Part shown: piece by piece, positions 34,141 through 42,598 of the stretch
Layout: each line of letters starts with the position of its first letter
Position numbering within the stretch: the stretch's first letter is position 1
Assembly: GCA_907163375.1 (NCBI GenBank)
Contig: CAJQUW010002151.1
Coordinates: 1-64,000 of the forward strand
Length of the DNA: 64,000 nt
Direction: 5' to 3'
Source of the DNA: Prostheceraeus crozeri
Taxonomy: Eukaryota > Platyhelminthes > Polycladida > Euryleptidae
The notes under the pieces: generated by a model
The model's database searches: none
Seen by the model: only the letters and a program-made list of their open reading frames with translations
What the model was told of the DNA's origin: nothing
Program-made: the position numbers and the translations under genes

Positions 34141-35000
34141 AGTAGTAAGAAAACGGCGAACACCAGATAGCGCAAGATGGCCGCCATCGCTGAGTCCCCC
34201 CCCCTCTGGTCCGCCAGTGTCGTGATGTGCCGTCGAGGTTCTGCTGCCGTCCCCCCCCCCTCTGGTCCGCCAGTGTGTGAGTCTCGGGTGTCTGTGTCCG
34301 ACCGCCTGGTGGACTTGGGCGACCGTCTAGGTTGACGTGGGCGACCGTCTAGGTTGACGTGGGCGACCGTCTAGGTTGTCTTGGTTAAACTGTGGTATGT
34401 TTTGGTGTGTAGTGTCGAAACGCGGCCTCGGATGTGAAAACGGAGGTCAGATTCGGATTCAGCGTGAAATTCTGCATCTGTATGGTGAATTTGAAAGCAA
34501 TCGGAGATAAAAATTTTTCCGCTGACGCCCCCCCCCCCTTTGATCTAACTTTGGTTCTAGTGGACGGATTTTGTTCGTTCGACTTGCATTGGAAAGAGGA
34601 TGAAACACTGCTCGACCGCATTTTTCGTTGCGAGTCAATCGGAGCAGCCGTTCAAAAGTTAGAGCGGTTACAAGATTTTAGGTCGGAGCTCACCTGAAAA
34701 AATCCTAAGTGTCAGAGTGACTTTGTATGGGAAAAATTAAAAATTTTCCAAAGTGTGGAATTTCGACCTGGGACCTTTACCAAAGTTTGTTTCATCAAAT
34801 TTCGCTGACTCCCCCCCCCTTTGATCTAACTTTGGTTCTAGTGGACGGATTTTGTTCGTTCGACTTGCATTGGAAAGAGGATGAAACACTGCTCGACCGC
34901 ATTTTTCGTTGCGAGTCAATCGGAGCAGCCGTTCAAAAGTTAGAGCGGTTACAAGATTTTAGGTCGGAGCTCACCTGAAAAAATCCTAAGTGTCAGAGTG
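34141..35000 (+). repeat. Left terminal inverted repeat of Polinton B
   Basis: Matches the complement of about 57214-58073. It contains C-tracts of 9-12 bases, a three-copy minisatellite of about 22 bases (GGGCGACCGTCTAGGTTGACGT, 34316-34378) and then roughly 280-base subterminal units beginning TTTGATCTAACTTTGG. Confidence 0.9.
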
Positions 35001-35300
35001 ACTTTGTATGGGAAAAATTAAAAATTTTCCAAAGTGTGGAATTTCGACCTGGGACCTTTACCAAAGTTTGTTTCATCAAACTTTGAAATTTCACTGACGT
35101 CCCCCCCCCCCTCTGGACAGCTTGCTTCGATTTTGGCTTCCAGTGGACGGATTTTGTCGTGCGATAGCTCGTTTGAAAGCTAAGAGTGAGACAAATTCAG
35201 TGAAACAATCGGCTTGTTCCTATCTGCCTTCGTTTAGATGTGAGACGCCATTTACGATTTTGGGACATTGGCGAAAAACGACGGAGTTAGATTTCGAATC
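34530..35300 (+). repeat. Left subterminal tandem repeats, Polinton B
   Basis: Units of about 280 bases (C-tract, TTTGATCTAACTTTGG, TTCCAAAGTGTGGAATTTCG and a TTTACCAAAGTTTG word) start near 34530 and 34812. A diverged unit with CTCTGGACAGCTTGCTTCG starts near 35100. Open frames in these units on both strands are repeat shadows, not genes. Confidence 0.85.
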
Positions 35301-35356
35301 AGCTTAATGTTATTGTCCAATGAGGATCATCATCCAATGAGAATCAAGCATTTCTT

Positions 35357-35364
35357 TATAAATA
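35357..35364 (+). promoter_or_regulatory. TATA box candidate of first gene, Polinton B
   Basis: TATAAATA lies about 100 bases upstream of the start codon at 35465, with a pyrimidine-rich leader between. Confidence 0.55.
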
Positions 35365-35464
35365 GCGAGCCTTCCACAGTGAGAATCATTCCATCGTTGA
35401 ATCACACGAGTGACGGACGCACATTTTCTCTCTCTCTAGTTCCCTGTTCTATTATCCAACTAAA

Positions 35465-36240
35465 ATGGTAAGTCGCTACTTCCCTCCCTCTCCTCCCTTG
35501 AACGTAAACTTAATACAATCTTTTTTCATTTTCAGGCATCTACTCCATCTGCTGCACTAGTAGGACAAAATGACGGTCAAACGTTACAAGGTTCGCTCCG
35601 ATCAGATCATCTACAACTGAGGCCAGTGGAAGAAACAACCAAGGTACATAATCCTACACCGCTACAGCGTAAATTTAAACAAGTCTTGCGTTATGATGAT
35701 CATAGCGTAGTACTCCAAACGGGAATGCTCCCTTCCACGGATGTCAAGATAATGCACAATCAGTATGGGGACTACATACTGATCCCCGTGAGTCCGTACA
35801 TTCGCCGCCAACTTGATATTATTGAGGAGTACGTGACATTAAATATGGACATTCCTACTCCTCTTGCTCAAGAGTGGAAAGCGAGAGATGACAAGGATAC
35901 TCCCTATAGAAAGATTTGGGATGGTAATCAAATTTGCCTACCGGTATCACATTGGTGTACTTACTATAAGAAGGAGGGAGATCATTCAACAATCATCACA
36001 TGCGACGAGCTCGGAGAAGGTACTTGGGATATCCTTTTCAAAGTGAATGGACTATATTATGGTCAGCACAAAGATAATAAAATAGCCTCTCTCTCCATGC
36101 ATATGGAATCCATCCTATATATTCCAAAAGCAGCCAGCGTAGATGACATAATTGATCAAATCCTCAACAGCAGTGGTACGAAGCGCAAGTCGGAGAAGAA
36201 TGCTACATCAAAACGCAAATCAAAGAAGGAGAATTACTAG
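35465..36240 (+). CDS. Conserved Polinton protein of unknown role (VNGLY family), B
   Basis: The start codon at 35465-35467 is followed immediately by GTAAGT, and an acceptor CAG ends at 35535. Exon two runs to the stop at 36240, giving about 236 residues starting Met-Ala-Ser-Thr. The core WDILFKVNGLYYGQH, KIASLSM and ILYIP aligns with the gene at 3635-4381 of Polinton A. The C-terminus is Lys/Arg/Ser-rich (KRKSKKENY), a likely nuclear signal. Isolated near the left end behind a TATA box, it looks like an early or regulatory gene. Function not known. The intron after the start codon is shared with two other genes of this element. Confidence 0.65.
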
Positions 36241-36274
36241 TCCTTTCCTAACTCTACCCTATGACAATTCGCTT

Positions 36275-36400
36275 ATGTGCTTTGAGTGTCGTAGACGTGG
36301 TCTTATTAGATACATTTTACTTCTTCGTTGCCATCATATCATTTGTGTATTTTGTCGTGAAAAGCATCGATGTAATTCTTCATTTTGTAATATGTTATAG
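36275..36400 (+). CDS. RING-like microprotein, Polinton B
   Basis: 41 residues from the ATG at 36275. The Cys and His spacing is CFEC, then RCHHIICVFC, then two more Cys, as in the first half and middle of a RING finger. It is too short for a full E3 ligase and might be the remainder of one or a zinc-binding adaptor. It lies between the VNGLY gene and the exonuclease-like gene on the same strand. Confidence 0.45.
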   Translation: MCFECRRRGLIRYILLLRCHHIICVFCREKHRCNSSFCNML

Positions 36401-36434
36401 AACGCTTCCTTAGATGTGTAAATTTCCGTTTTAG

Positions 36435-36983
36435 GCTTCTATCATCATTTTTATGGATTGTGAGGGTGAACCTGTACAGGAGCTCAGTGCTATTGCTATG
36501 AACAATTGGACATATCAGATTGTCAGTGTCTATCATCAACATGCCAACTGCGATCCCAATGTTGATCAATGGGCGAGAAAACACATTCATGGACTTAATC
36601 TGAAATATTTGCAAGACTATGGCTTTTCTTGTGAGAGTGCTCTTCTTATTGACTTTAAACGATGGTTAGCTGCTTTCAATGTTATACGCATCTTTTGTAA
36701 TAATCCTGGTAAGGAGAGGAAAGTATTTCCCAATCTAATCATTGATGATATTTTGCTCCCGCCTTGGGATAGTAGAGTGAATCAACATTATCATGAAGTT
36801 ACGAAACGTTTTAAGGATTTGTGTGTTCCTATTTTGTCTGTTCGTTGTAGTAGCTACGTTCATAACCAATGCTTCTTTCCTCCTTACCTCAACACTGCCA
36901 AAGTCCTGTATGGTTATCATTGCTCGCTGTATGATAGTTATCAGCTGTATCTATTTTATCTCTTTCAAACCATTGATTTATAA
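36435..36983 (+). CDS. DEDDh exonuclease-like protein, Polinton B
   Basis: An acceptor TTTTAG ends at 36434. The frame after it (GCT TCT ...) would start Met-Ala-Ser if joined to an AUG-only exon such as that at 35465; an internal ATG lies at 36453. A hydrophobic strand then MDCEGEPVQELSAI gives motif I (Asp-x-Glu). HCSLYDSYQLY near residue 160 gives the His-x4-Asp of motif III. HIHGLN and an acidic middle fit the rest of a DEDDh 3'-5' exonuclease fold. A nuclease of this type could act in repair, RNA decay or proofreading. The family call is from motifs only. Confidence 0.55.
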   Translation, partial: ASIIIFMDCEGEPVQELSAIAMNNWTYQIVSVYHQHANCDPNVDQWARKHIHGLNLKYLQDYGFSCESALLIDFKRWLAAFNVIRIFCNNPGKERKVFPNLIIDDILLPPWDSRVNQHYHEVTKRFKDLCVPILSVRCSSYVHNQCFFPPYLNTAKVLYGYHCSLYDSYQLYLFYLFQTIDL

Positions 36984-37070
36984 TGCATGCTTGTTACCGT
37001 TATTCAATAAATGTTACTATGAGAAGAGTTGTTGTTTTCATGCAATGGATGGGTTAGATAAAGGGCGATC

Positions 37071-37481
37071 ATGTCTTTCTCAAACGACTGCGGAACATTA
37101 CGTTTTCATAGGCAAAGTTTAAAAGGAGCTGTTCAAGATTATGTGATAAATTTTCATAAAGATGAGACTGACATCGAAGCAGTGCTCGATGATGCTAGCA
37201 CTCTATTTCTAGAGTTAATGAATACATTCTCTGATAGCATTGTCATGGCGCGATTAGTTGCGAAAATTAAGTTTAGTCATTTTGGAAAGGAAGAGGTGGA
37301 AACTCGCTCTTTCCATTTTACTTCTTATTCAATGGAAGTGGTAGATCACCCCGAAGAATTTTTTAAAAGACATATGATAAAAATTGCTGAACGTCTTAAC
37401 GCATTTAACCATCATGGTAGCAGTCTAGTGATTGAAGCGATTTCAGATATTCACATTCAACTTTCCATAAACAAAAATTAA
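37071..37481 (+). CDS. Unknown Polinton B protein, 136 residues
   Basis: Starts MSFSNDCGTLRFHRQSL. It is a mixed alpha-beta protein with FSHFGKEEVETRSFHF and an end SDIHIQLSINKN. This style of short protein (a Phe-rich strand, then a helical region and a closing I-x-I-x-L strand) recalls the region preceding the polymerase core in some Polintons, but I cannot name it. It is co-directional with the RING gene that follows by 2 bases. Confidence 0.5.
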   Translation: MSFSNDCGTLRFHRQSLKGAVQDYVINFHKDETDIEAVLDDASTLFLELMNTFSDSIVMARLVAKIKFSHFGKEEVETRSFHFTSYSMEVVDHPEEFFKRHMIKIAERLNAFNHHGSSLVIEAISDIHIQLSINKN

Positions 37482-37483
37482 AA

Positions 37484-37807
37484 ATGCAGTGGTACTTGAT
37501 TGTAGCACAACTGGTTTTCGAGCTATGTCTGCTCACTCTCGAAGTATATTCCTTCTGTACATGCGTCTATTATTTAGAAAAGGCTAGCAAATTCATATCT
37601 TCAAAAAGACTTGCTATAGACATCAGTAACGGTGAAACTATGTGTTGCGATGTATGTAAACGAAAGGATGGAAATGAAAAGCGCATCTTCAAGAGATGTA
37701 AGCATGCTTTTTGTCAACGCTGTTTCATACGTAATTGCATTCAACTTTGCCAATGTAACCACTGTGATATTGCTCATTTCGAGTGTCACTTATGCCGCAA
37801 TAGTTAG
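37484..37807 (+). CDS. Membrane-anchored RING-finger protein, Polinton B
   Basis: 107 residues. Residues 1-30 are hydrophobic (LIVAQLVFELCLLTLEV) and look like a membrane anchor. Residues 49-102 hold a RING-type cluster: CDVC, then RCKHAFCQRC, then CNHC and CHLC. The spacing C-x2-C-x13-C-x-H-x2-C-x2-C is canonical for E3 ubiquitin ligases. Such proteins in DNA viruses tag host immune or receptor proteins for destruction; that use here is inference. Confidence 0.65.
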   Translation: MQWYLIVAQLVFELCLLTLEVYSFCTCVYYLEKASKFISSKRLAIDISNGETMCCDVCKRKDGNEKRIFKRCKHAFCQRCFIRNCIQLCQCNHCDIAHFECHLCRNS

Positions 37808-37858
37808 TACCTATGCAAATGTGGTAAAGATAGGTTTTAGCAAAGACTAACACGGAAA

Positions 37859-38215
37859 ATGGCGAAACGTAAAATGACGAAACGTAAAAGTCAAAAGTTT
37901 TCTTCAGCCATTCAAGCTCTCCGACGAATGAAAGCAAATCAGCGATACAATGCTATACGACATGCTAACGATAAATTCATTTGTGAAATTATTTCTCATG
38001 TGAGAAAGTTGAGGACGAAGAAATTAGCACCAAAACAACGAAAGTTACTTAAGCGATATGCTACAAAATTGCGTTTCATCTCCAATCCTAAAGTCGCCCT
38101 TCAAAGAAAGAGGAAAACTCTAACACAAAAGGGCGGTTTCCTTTCAGCAATACTTCCAATGATAGCTCCTGCCGTGGGCAACCTATTGGGAAATATCTTT
38201 GGCTCTAAGCGTTAA
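37859..38215 (+). CDS. Small basic virion-type protein, Polinton B
   Basis: 118 residues. The first 90 are strongly basic (MAKRKMTKRKSQKF). The tail QKGGFLSAILPMIAPAVG is Gly-rich and hydrophobic. Counterpart of 3093-3485 in Polinton A and placed just upstream of the ATPase. Resembles adenovirus core or membrane-active peptides in layout; a protease-cut site before the GG is plausible but not proven. Confidence 0.7.
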   Translation: MAKRKMTKRKSQKFSSAIQALRRMKANQRYNAIRHANDKFICEIISHVRKLRTKKLAPKQRKLLKRYATKLRFISNPKVALQRKRKTLTQKGGFLSAILPMIAPAVGNLLGNIFGSKR

Positions 38216-38246
38216 TTATGCAAATGTTGAGTTTCAAAGTAATAAA

Positions 38247-38864
38247 ATGGATTTCAGACTTCAATGCGATAAAGTTCTGACTGTATCAGGTCCATCTCAT
38301 GCAGGTAAAACTGTTTTCACGCTGAATTTATTGGATAAAAGAAGGGAGTTGTTTAGGGAACCTATCAATCGAGTGATTTGGTGTTATGGTATTTATCAAC
38401 CGTCGCTGTTTCAGGAATTGCAAAGTCGCAACTTTATTCGACATGAAGGAATTATTGCAGTGGATAAACTTCAGTCTAATGATGTTGTTGTATTGGATGA
38501 TTTATTAAAAGAAAGTAAGAATTCAAAAGATGTTACAGATATGTTCACTCGCGCAGCACATCATAAAAGGTGCTTTATCATCTATATCACACAAAATTTG
38601 TTTCCTGATGGAAAAGAAGCTCGTACACGAAACCTGAATACACACTATTATGCTATTTTCAAGAATCCGCGAGATAAAAGTCAATTTGAAATTTTAGCGC
38701 GACAAGTTGCACCCAGAGGATCAAAAGCCTTAATTGAAATTTTTCAAGCAGCTACTGAAAAACCATACGGTTACTTATTCATTGACTTTACGCAAGAGTG
38801 TCCGGAAGAATTTAGATTTCGAAGTGATATTTTGAAAACTCCCATGATTATCTACAAACTATGA
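38247..38864 (+). CDS. Packaging ATPase (FtsK/HerA type), Polinton B
   Basis: 205 residues from MDFRLQCDKVL. Walker A is SGPSHAGKTVF at residues 12-21; Walker B is VVVLDDLL near residue 90. A conserved IIYITQNLF region and QECPEEFRFRSD close the domain. It drives packaging of the element's DNA into capsids. The start is preferred over an upstream non-ATG frame because the homologue at 4490 begins at the same place. Its stop overlaps the next gene's ATG by four bases. Confidence 0.9.
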   Translation: MDFRLQCDKVLTVSGPSHAGKTVFTLNLLDKRRELFREPINRVIWCYGIYQPSLFQELQSRNFIRHEGIIAVDKLQSNDVVVLDDLLKESKNSKDVTDMFTRAAHHKRCFIIYITQNLFPDGKEARTRNLNTHYYAIFKNPRDKSQFEILARQVAPRGSKALIEIFQAATEKPYGYLFIDFTQECPEEFRFRSDILKTPMIIYKL

Positions 38865-39553
38865 GTTCTTATTCTCGCATGATTGTTATTCCTCAGGATG
38901 AATATGTACAATTGACTGCCATGCAGCAAGTAAAGCAACCTCTTGCAAATCAAATGTATAGGAAAGAAATAGATTATCAGCAAAATGTTCACATCAAAGA
39001 TCCACATCGTGCTGTATTATTACAATCGGAAACTGTTGAGCAATTGAAAAACTTGAAGAATAAGATGCGTGACTCTGTATCGACTGCTACACCTTTAGCA
39101 TCTCGCGCACATGCCATATCTCTTTTCAACAGTATTGAACCCCATCTCAATGTAAATGATAGAGGAGAAATCATTACAGATGAAAATAAAGTGATTGATG
39201 CTTCACGTTATGAAGACTTGATTCAGTATGCGACACGTAGAAAGCGCCGTCAGGGCTATGTTCCACCTGGTTGGTCATACTTTCTTAAACTATTGAAAAA
39301 GCATAATGTGCCAAAATTTGCTTTAAATAATGAGACATTGAAAGAACTTGATTCAACAGTGGCTACTACTCCAATGCTTCAGGTGATGAAAATGCCAACA
39401 AATTGGTTTAAGACGTCACCTGCTACATCCCCTCCCACACTCACTAAGCAAACAAGAGGAAGAACTCGACGTAGATCTACATCGCCACTAAAACTGGTAA
39501 AAGGAAAACGTAAAACAGCTCCTCCTAGGAAATACATGTTCTCAGACTATTAA
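38861..39553 (+). CDS. Conserved Polinton protein between ATPase and integrase, B
   Basis: 230 residues, intact counterpart of 5167-5817. Conserved words are RMIVIPQDEY at the start, IKDPHRAVLL, LNVNDRGEII and GYVPPGWSYFLKLL. The C-terminus is Ser/Thr/Lys/Arg-rich. The N-terminal half looks helical with acidic and basic stretches, like a virion scaffold or cement protein. Found in this place in many Polintons; role unknown. Its 4-base overlap with the ATPase gene suggests coupled expression. Confidence 0.75.
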   Translation: MSSYSRMIVIPQDEYVQLTAMQQVKQPLANQMYRKEIDYQQNVHIKDPHRAVLLQSETVEQLKNLKNKMRDSVSTATPLASRAHAISLFNSIEPHLNVNDRGEIITDENKVIDASRYEDLIQYATRRKRRQGYVPPGWSYFLKLLKKHNVPKFALNNETLKELDSTVATTPMLQVMKMPTNWFKTSPATSPPTLTKQTRGRTRRRSTSPLKLVKGKRKTAPPRKYMFSDY

Positions 39554-39554
39554 T

Positions 39555-39770
39555 ATGAAGCAGATGTGTTGCTTGCCATGTAATGAGCCGCCAGAGGTGA
39601 ATGTCGTTGTCACTTGCACTTGCTGCGCCAGCTCTCATAATGAAACCCCTAAGCAATGTGAACACGATCGCAAAACCGCTAAAGCTAAATGCTGCAGTTG
39701 TTGTAAATGTAGAAAGGCAAGAAAGAAAAAAGATGAGAAGGAGGAAAAAGAGTCAGCCGTCATCGACTGA
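39555..39770 (+). CDS. Cys-rich ORF overlapping the integrase start, B
   Basis: 71 residues with Cys in clusters: CCLPC, TCTCCASSHN and CCSCCKC, then a Lys/Glu-rich tail. It begins one base after the previous stop, overlaps the integrase frame from 39601 and is in the +1 register relative to it, exactly as at 5852-6178 in Polinton A. Conservation of place, register and Cys clusters supports a real product or a leader for the integrase. Function unknown. Confidence 0.6.
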   Translation: MKQMCCLPCNEPPEVNVVVTCTCCASSHNETPKQCEHDRKTAKAKCCSCCKCRKARKKKDEKEEKESAVID

Positions 39771-40821
39771 ACGTTTGAAGTCAATCTATTATGATGTAAA
39801 ACATCCGGCAGGATTTGCATCTATCAAGAAATTATCAAAAGCGAGTGGTCTTCCACAATCACAAGTGAAACGATGGTTAAAGGGTCAGGCTACCTATACA
39901 CTCCACAAACAAGCGAAAAAGAAGTACCGCACCCGCCATTATATTGTTCATGACATCGATGAACAGTGGCAAGCAGATTTGTGCGATGTTGCCTCCATTT
40001 CAAAACATAACTCGGGTAATAATTTTATTTTAACCGTCATTGATATTTTCTCGCGTTATGCGTGGGCTCAACCTTTAAAAACTAAAGAAGGGAAAGGAGT
40101 AGCAAAAGCATTCCAAACAATTTTTCGAGAAGGTCGCATTCCAAAAAGAATTCAGAGTGATCAAGGAAAAGAGTTTGAAAATCAGCATGTGACAAGATTA
40201 TTTGAGAGGCATGACATTGAGTTGTTTAGTGTAAAGAGCGCTTATAAAGCTGCACTCGTTGAACGTTTTAATCGCACATTAAAAAATCGCTTGTGGCGAC
40301 ATTTTACTGCCAACTTGACACAAAATTGGACAAAGGTTCTACAAGATACACTCCATGCCTACAATCACTCTATCCATCGTTCTATTGGACTCAGACCAGT
40401 AGATGTAAATGCTGACAATGTAGATAAAGTGCGCGAATCATTCCAACGTAAACGCACTCATGTGAAAAGTGATGTGAAAATTGGCGATAAAGTTCGTATC
40501 TCAAAAGTGAAAAGTGTTTTTGCTAAAGGGTACCTTCCGAATTGGACAGAGGAGGTATTTACAGTATCAAGGATTAATCAAAAAGACTCTCCGACCACCT
40601 ACAAGTTGAAAGATTACGATAATGAAGAAATTGAGGGTAGCTTTTACCGCGATGAGATTGAGGTAGTTACTGAAAGTGAAACATATTTGGTAGAGAAAAT
40701 CATTCGATGTAAAAAACGGCAAGGTGAAGAATGGTGTCTTGTTAAATGGACTGGTTATCCTTCAAGTATGAACTCTTGGATGCGTCGTGCCGACATCTTT
40801 CATCTAAGTGATCGACAGTGA
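39601..40821 (+). CDS. Chromodomain integrase, Polinton B
   Basis: Up to 406 residues; an internal ATG at 39733 (MRRRKKSQP) is a likelier start. N-terminal helix-turn-helix-like segment (SQVKRWLKGQATYTLHK). Catalytic core: Asp in QWQADL, Asp in IQSDQGKEF and Glu in ALVERFNRTLK, the last two about 33 residues apart. An SH3-like segment follows (GDKVRISKVKSVFAKGYLPNW). A C-terminal chromodomain (YLVEKIIRC, CLVKWTGYPSSMNSW) may steer insertion to modified chromatin. It inserts the element and generates the 6-bp duplication seen here. Confidence 0.92.
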   Translation: MSLSLALAAPALIMKPLSNVNTIAKPLKLNAAVVVNVERQERKKMRRRKKSQPSSTERLKSIYYDVKHPAGFASIKKLSKASGLPQSQVKRWLKGQATYTLHKQAKKKYRTRHYIVHDIDEQWQADLCDVASISKHNSGNNFILTVIDIFSRYAWAQPLKTKEGKGVAKAFQTIFREGRIPKRIQSDQGKEFENQHVTRLFERHDIELFSVKSAYKAALVERFNRTLKNRLWRHFTANLTQNWTKVLQDTLHAYNHSIHRSIGLRPVDVNADNVDKVRESFQRKRTHVKSDVKIGDKVRISKVKSVFAKGYLPNWTEEVFTVSRINQKDSPTTYKLKDYDNEEIEGSFYRDEIEVVTESETYLVEKIIRCKKRQGEEWCLVKWTGYPSSMNSWMRRADIFHLSDRQ

Positions 40822-40862
40822 TTCATGCAAAGTTGTAACTAACAATGTTTAGGGTTTGAGCT

Positions 40863-41318
40863 ATGAATCCAACTGCCTCATTTTATTCACGACCCTCCTA
40901 TGTAAGTGGCGGAGGACAAATTTACATCGGTGCTCGCCGCCAACGTGGAGGTAGCATACTTGGTGCACTGAAATCTGTTGTAGCACCTCTCATATCCAAT
41001 GTCGGTAGATCTTTAAAACGAAATGTTTTAAGTAATGCCGTTGGCTTTGCTGGTGATGTTGCTAGTGATCTTTCCAGAGGTAGAAGTTTTAAGAGCAGTT
41101 TGTTGAATCGTGGGAAGGAACGCGGTTTAAAAACATTGAAGCAGACCATTGCTGGTGTTACTCAAGGAAAGAAATCACCTAAACGAATGAATAAAGGAAG
41201 GAGGAAACATCGCGGAGCTGGTAAGGTGCGATCTTCAGTCAAAAGGCATTCACGCAAACGTCGCAGAGGCTCTAATCATTCATCAGGCGCTAAACGACGA
41301 CGCTGCTATAACTTCTAA
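40863..41318 (+). CDS. Basic amphipathic virion-type protein, Polinton B
   Basis: 151 residues. Gly-rich amphipathic N-terminus (GGSILGALKSVVAPLIS), a helical stretch with FAGDVASDL, then a C-terminal tail dominated by Lys, Arg and Ser. Homologue of 8734-9210. It lies right upstream of the capsid gene. By layout it resembles adenovirus pVI/pVII-type internal proteins that bind DNA or disrupt membranes and are cut by the viral protease. Confidence 0.75.
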   Translation: MNPTASFYSRPSYVSGGGQIYIGARRQRGGSILGALKSVVAPLISNVGRSLKRNVLSNAVGFAGDVASDLSRGRSFKSSLLNRGKERGLKTLKQTIAGVTQGKKSPKRMNKGRRKHRGAGKVRSSVKRHSRKRRRGSNHSSGAKRRRCYNF

Positions 41319-41320
41319 TC

Positions 41321-42598
41321 ATGGAGTGTAAAACTTCCGGTTTTTGTTTGTTCGATCAACAAGCCATACAGACAGATATTCTTAGTTCAAGTATTGTAGA
41401 TTATCATCCTCGAACAGCTGAGAATGCTGGCCCCATTGAATTTGTTATTCCTGGTGGTAGTGATGACTACATAGATTTGAGTTATGCGATGCTTGATTTG
41501 AGGTTTAGAATTCAGCAAGCAGATGGAACTGCTATTGACGATGCACATAAAGTTGGACTGAACAATTTACCATTGACTACATTACTTCGTGATGTTTCTC
41601 TAACGATTGGAGAGCAGCAAGTGGAAGGTGGTCAAAGCGATTATCCCTATAAATCATATTTCAATCATGTATCACAGTTTCATCCAGCAGCACAAAAAAG
41701 TCATATGGAAGCCATGGGATGGTACAGAGATGAAGCAGGAAAATTTGATGTTGAAACAAACAGTGGCTTTGTAAAGCGATCTGCTATGATTAAAGATAGT
41801 AGAGTATGTCAGCTATATGGTCCGCTGAATTTAGACTTCTTTAGACAGTCAAAGTTTTTACTGTGTAATACCAGCATGCGACTCAAGCTGACATTGAATA
41901 AGCCTGAATTTGCGCTGAATGCATTTGCTAAAGTTGACAATTTTAGAATTCATGTGGAAGATATTGCACTTTACATTCGTCGAGTAGTACCGAATCCAAG
42001 TGTCATTAGAGGGCATGCTGAAGGCCTTAACCGCCAAAATGCCATTTACCCCATTCAGCATACAAAGCTTCTCACCTTTACAATTCCGAAAGATCAAAAG
42101 AGTTTCATGAAAGATGGCCTCTTTCCATCGGAAGCACCGAAGCTCCTCATGGTGGCAATGGTTGAAAATGATGCATTTAATGGTAATATAAAGAAGAATC
42201 CTTTCAATTTTAAACACAATCAGTTAAGTGAAATTGCTTTACGTGTAAATGGTGTGAGTCATCCTGGTCCACCCTACAAACCAGATTTTGCTTCAGATCA
42301 ATTTATGCGCAGTTATGTTGATTTTATGGATGTTTTTGGCTTTTACAATACGGATGACACCAACGGACTGACTATGAAAGAGTTTAAGAGTGGATATACT
42401 ATTTATGCATTTGATTTGACTGCTGACAGCGATATTAGTGCACCCTATCGTCAAGCGAACGTGCCTCATAATATTCGTTTGGATTTAACGTTCAAAAGAA
42501 CACTACCTGAGACGATCAATGTATTAATTTATGCAGTCTTCGATTCAAATATTGAAATTACAAAGTATCGTGACGTGATTCTTCAGTATAATCGTTAA
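41321..42598 (+). CDS. Major capsid protein (double jelly-roll), Polinton B
   Basis: 425 residues, typical for the hexon-like capsid protein of Polintons. N-terminus with FCLFDQQAIQTDILSSSIVD, then PIEFVIPGGSDDYIDL, QVEGGQSDYPYKSYF, a middle with RRVVPNPSVIRGHAEGL, and FYNTDDTNGLT near the end. Forms trimeric capsomers by family knowledge. Its TAA stop and the protease ATG overlap (TAATG), pointing to coupled expression. Confidence 0.92.
   Translation: MECKTSGFCLFDQQAIQTDILSSSIVDYHPRTAENAGPIEFVIPGGSDDYIDLSYAMLDLRFRIQQADGTAIDDAHKVGLNNLPLTTLLRDVSLTIGEQQVEGGQSDYPYKSYFNHVSQFHPAAQKSHMEAMGWYRDEAGKFDVETNSGFVKRSAMIKDSRVCQLYGPLNLDFFRQSKFLLCNTSMRLKLTLNKPEFALNAFAKVDNFRIHVEDIALYIRRVVPNPSVIRGHAEGLNRQNAIYPIQHTKLLTFTIPKDQKSFMKDGLFPSEAPKLLMVAMVENDAFNGNIKKNPFNFKHNQLSEIALRVNGVSHPGPPYKPDFASDQFMRSYVDFMDVFGFYNTDDTNGLTMKEFKSGYTIYAFDLTADSDISAPYRQANVPHNIRLDLTFKRTLPETINVLIYAVFDSNIEITKYRDVILQYNR

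Noticed and set aside
34434-35000. Repeated open frames in the subterminal units of Polinton B (also 56389-57841), on both strands
   Set aside because: The same frames recur with each 280-base unit and exist in both orientations; they are translations of a repeat, with no family-like motif.
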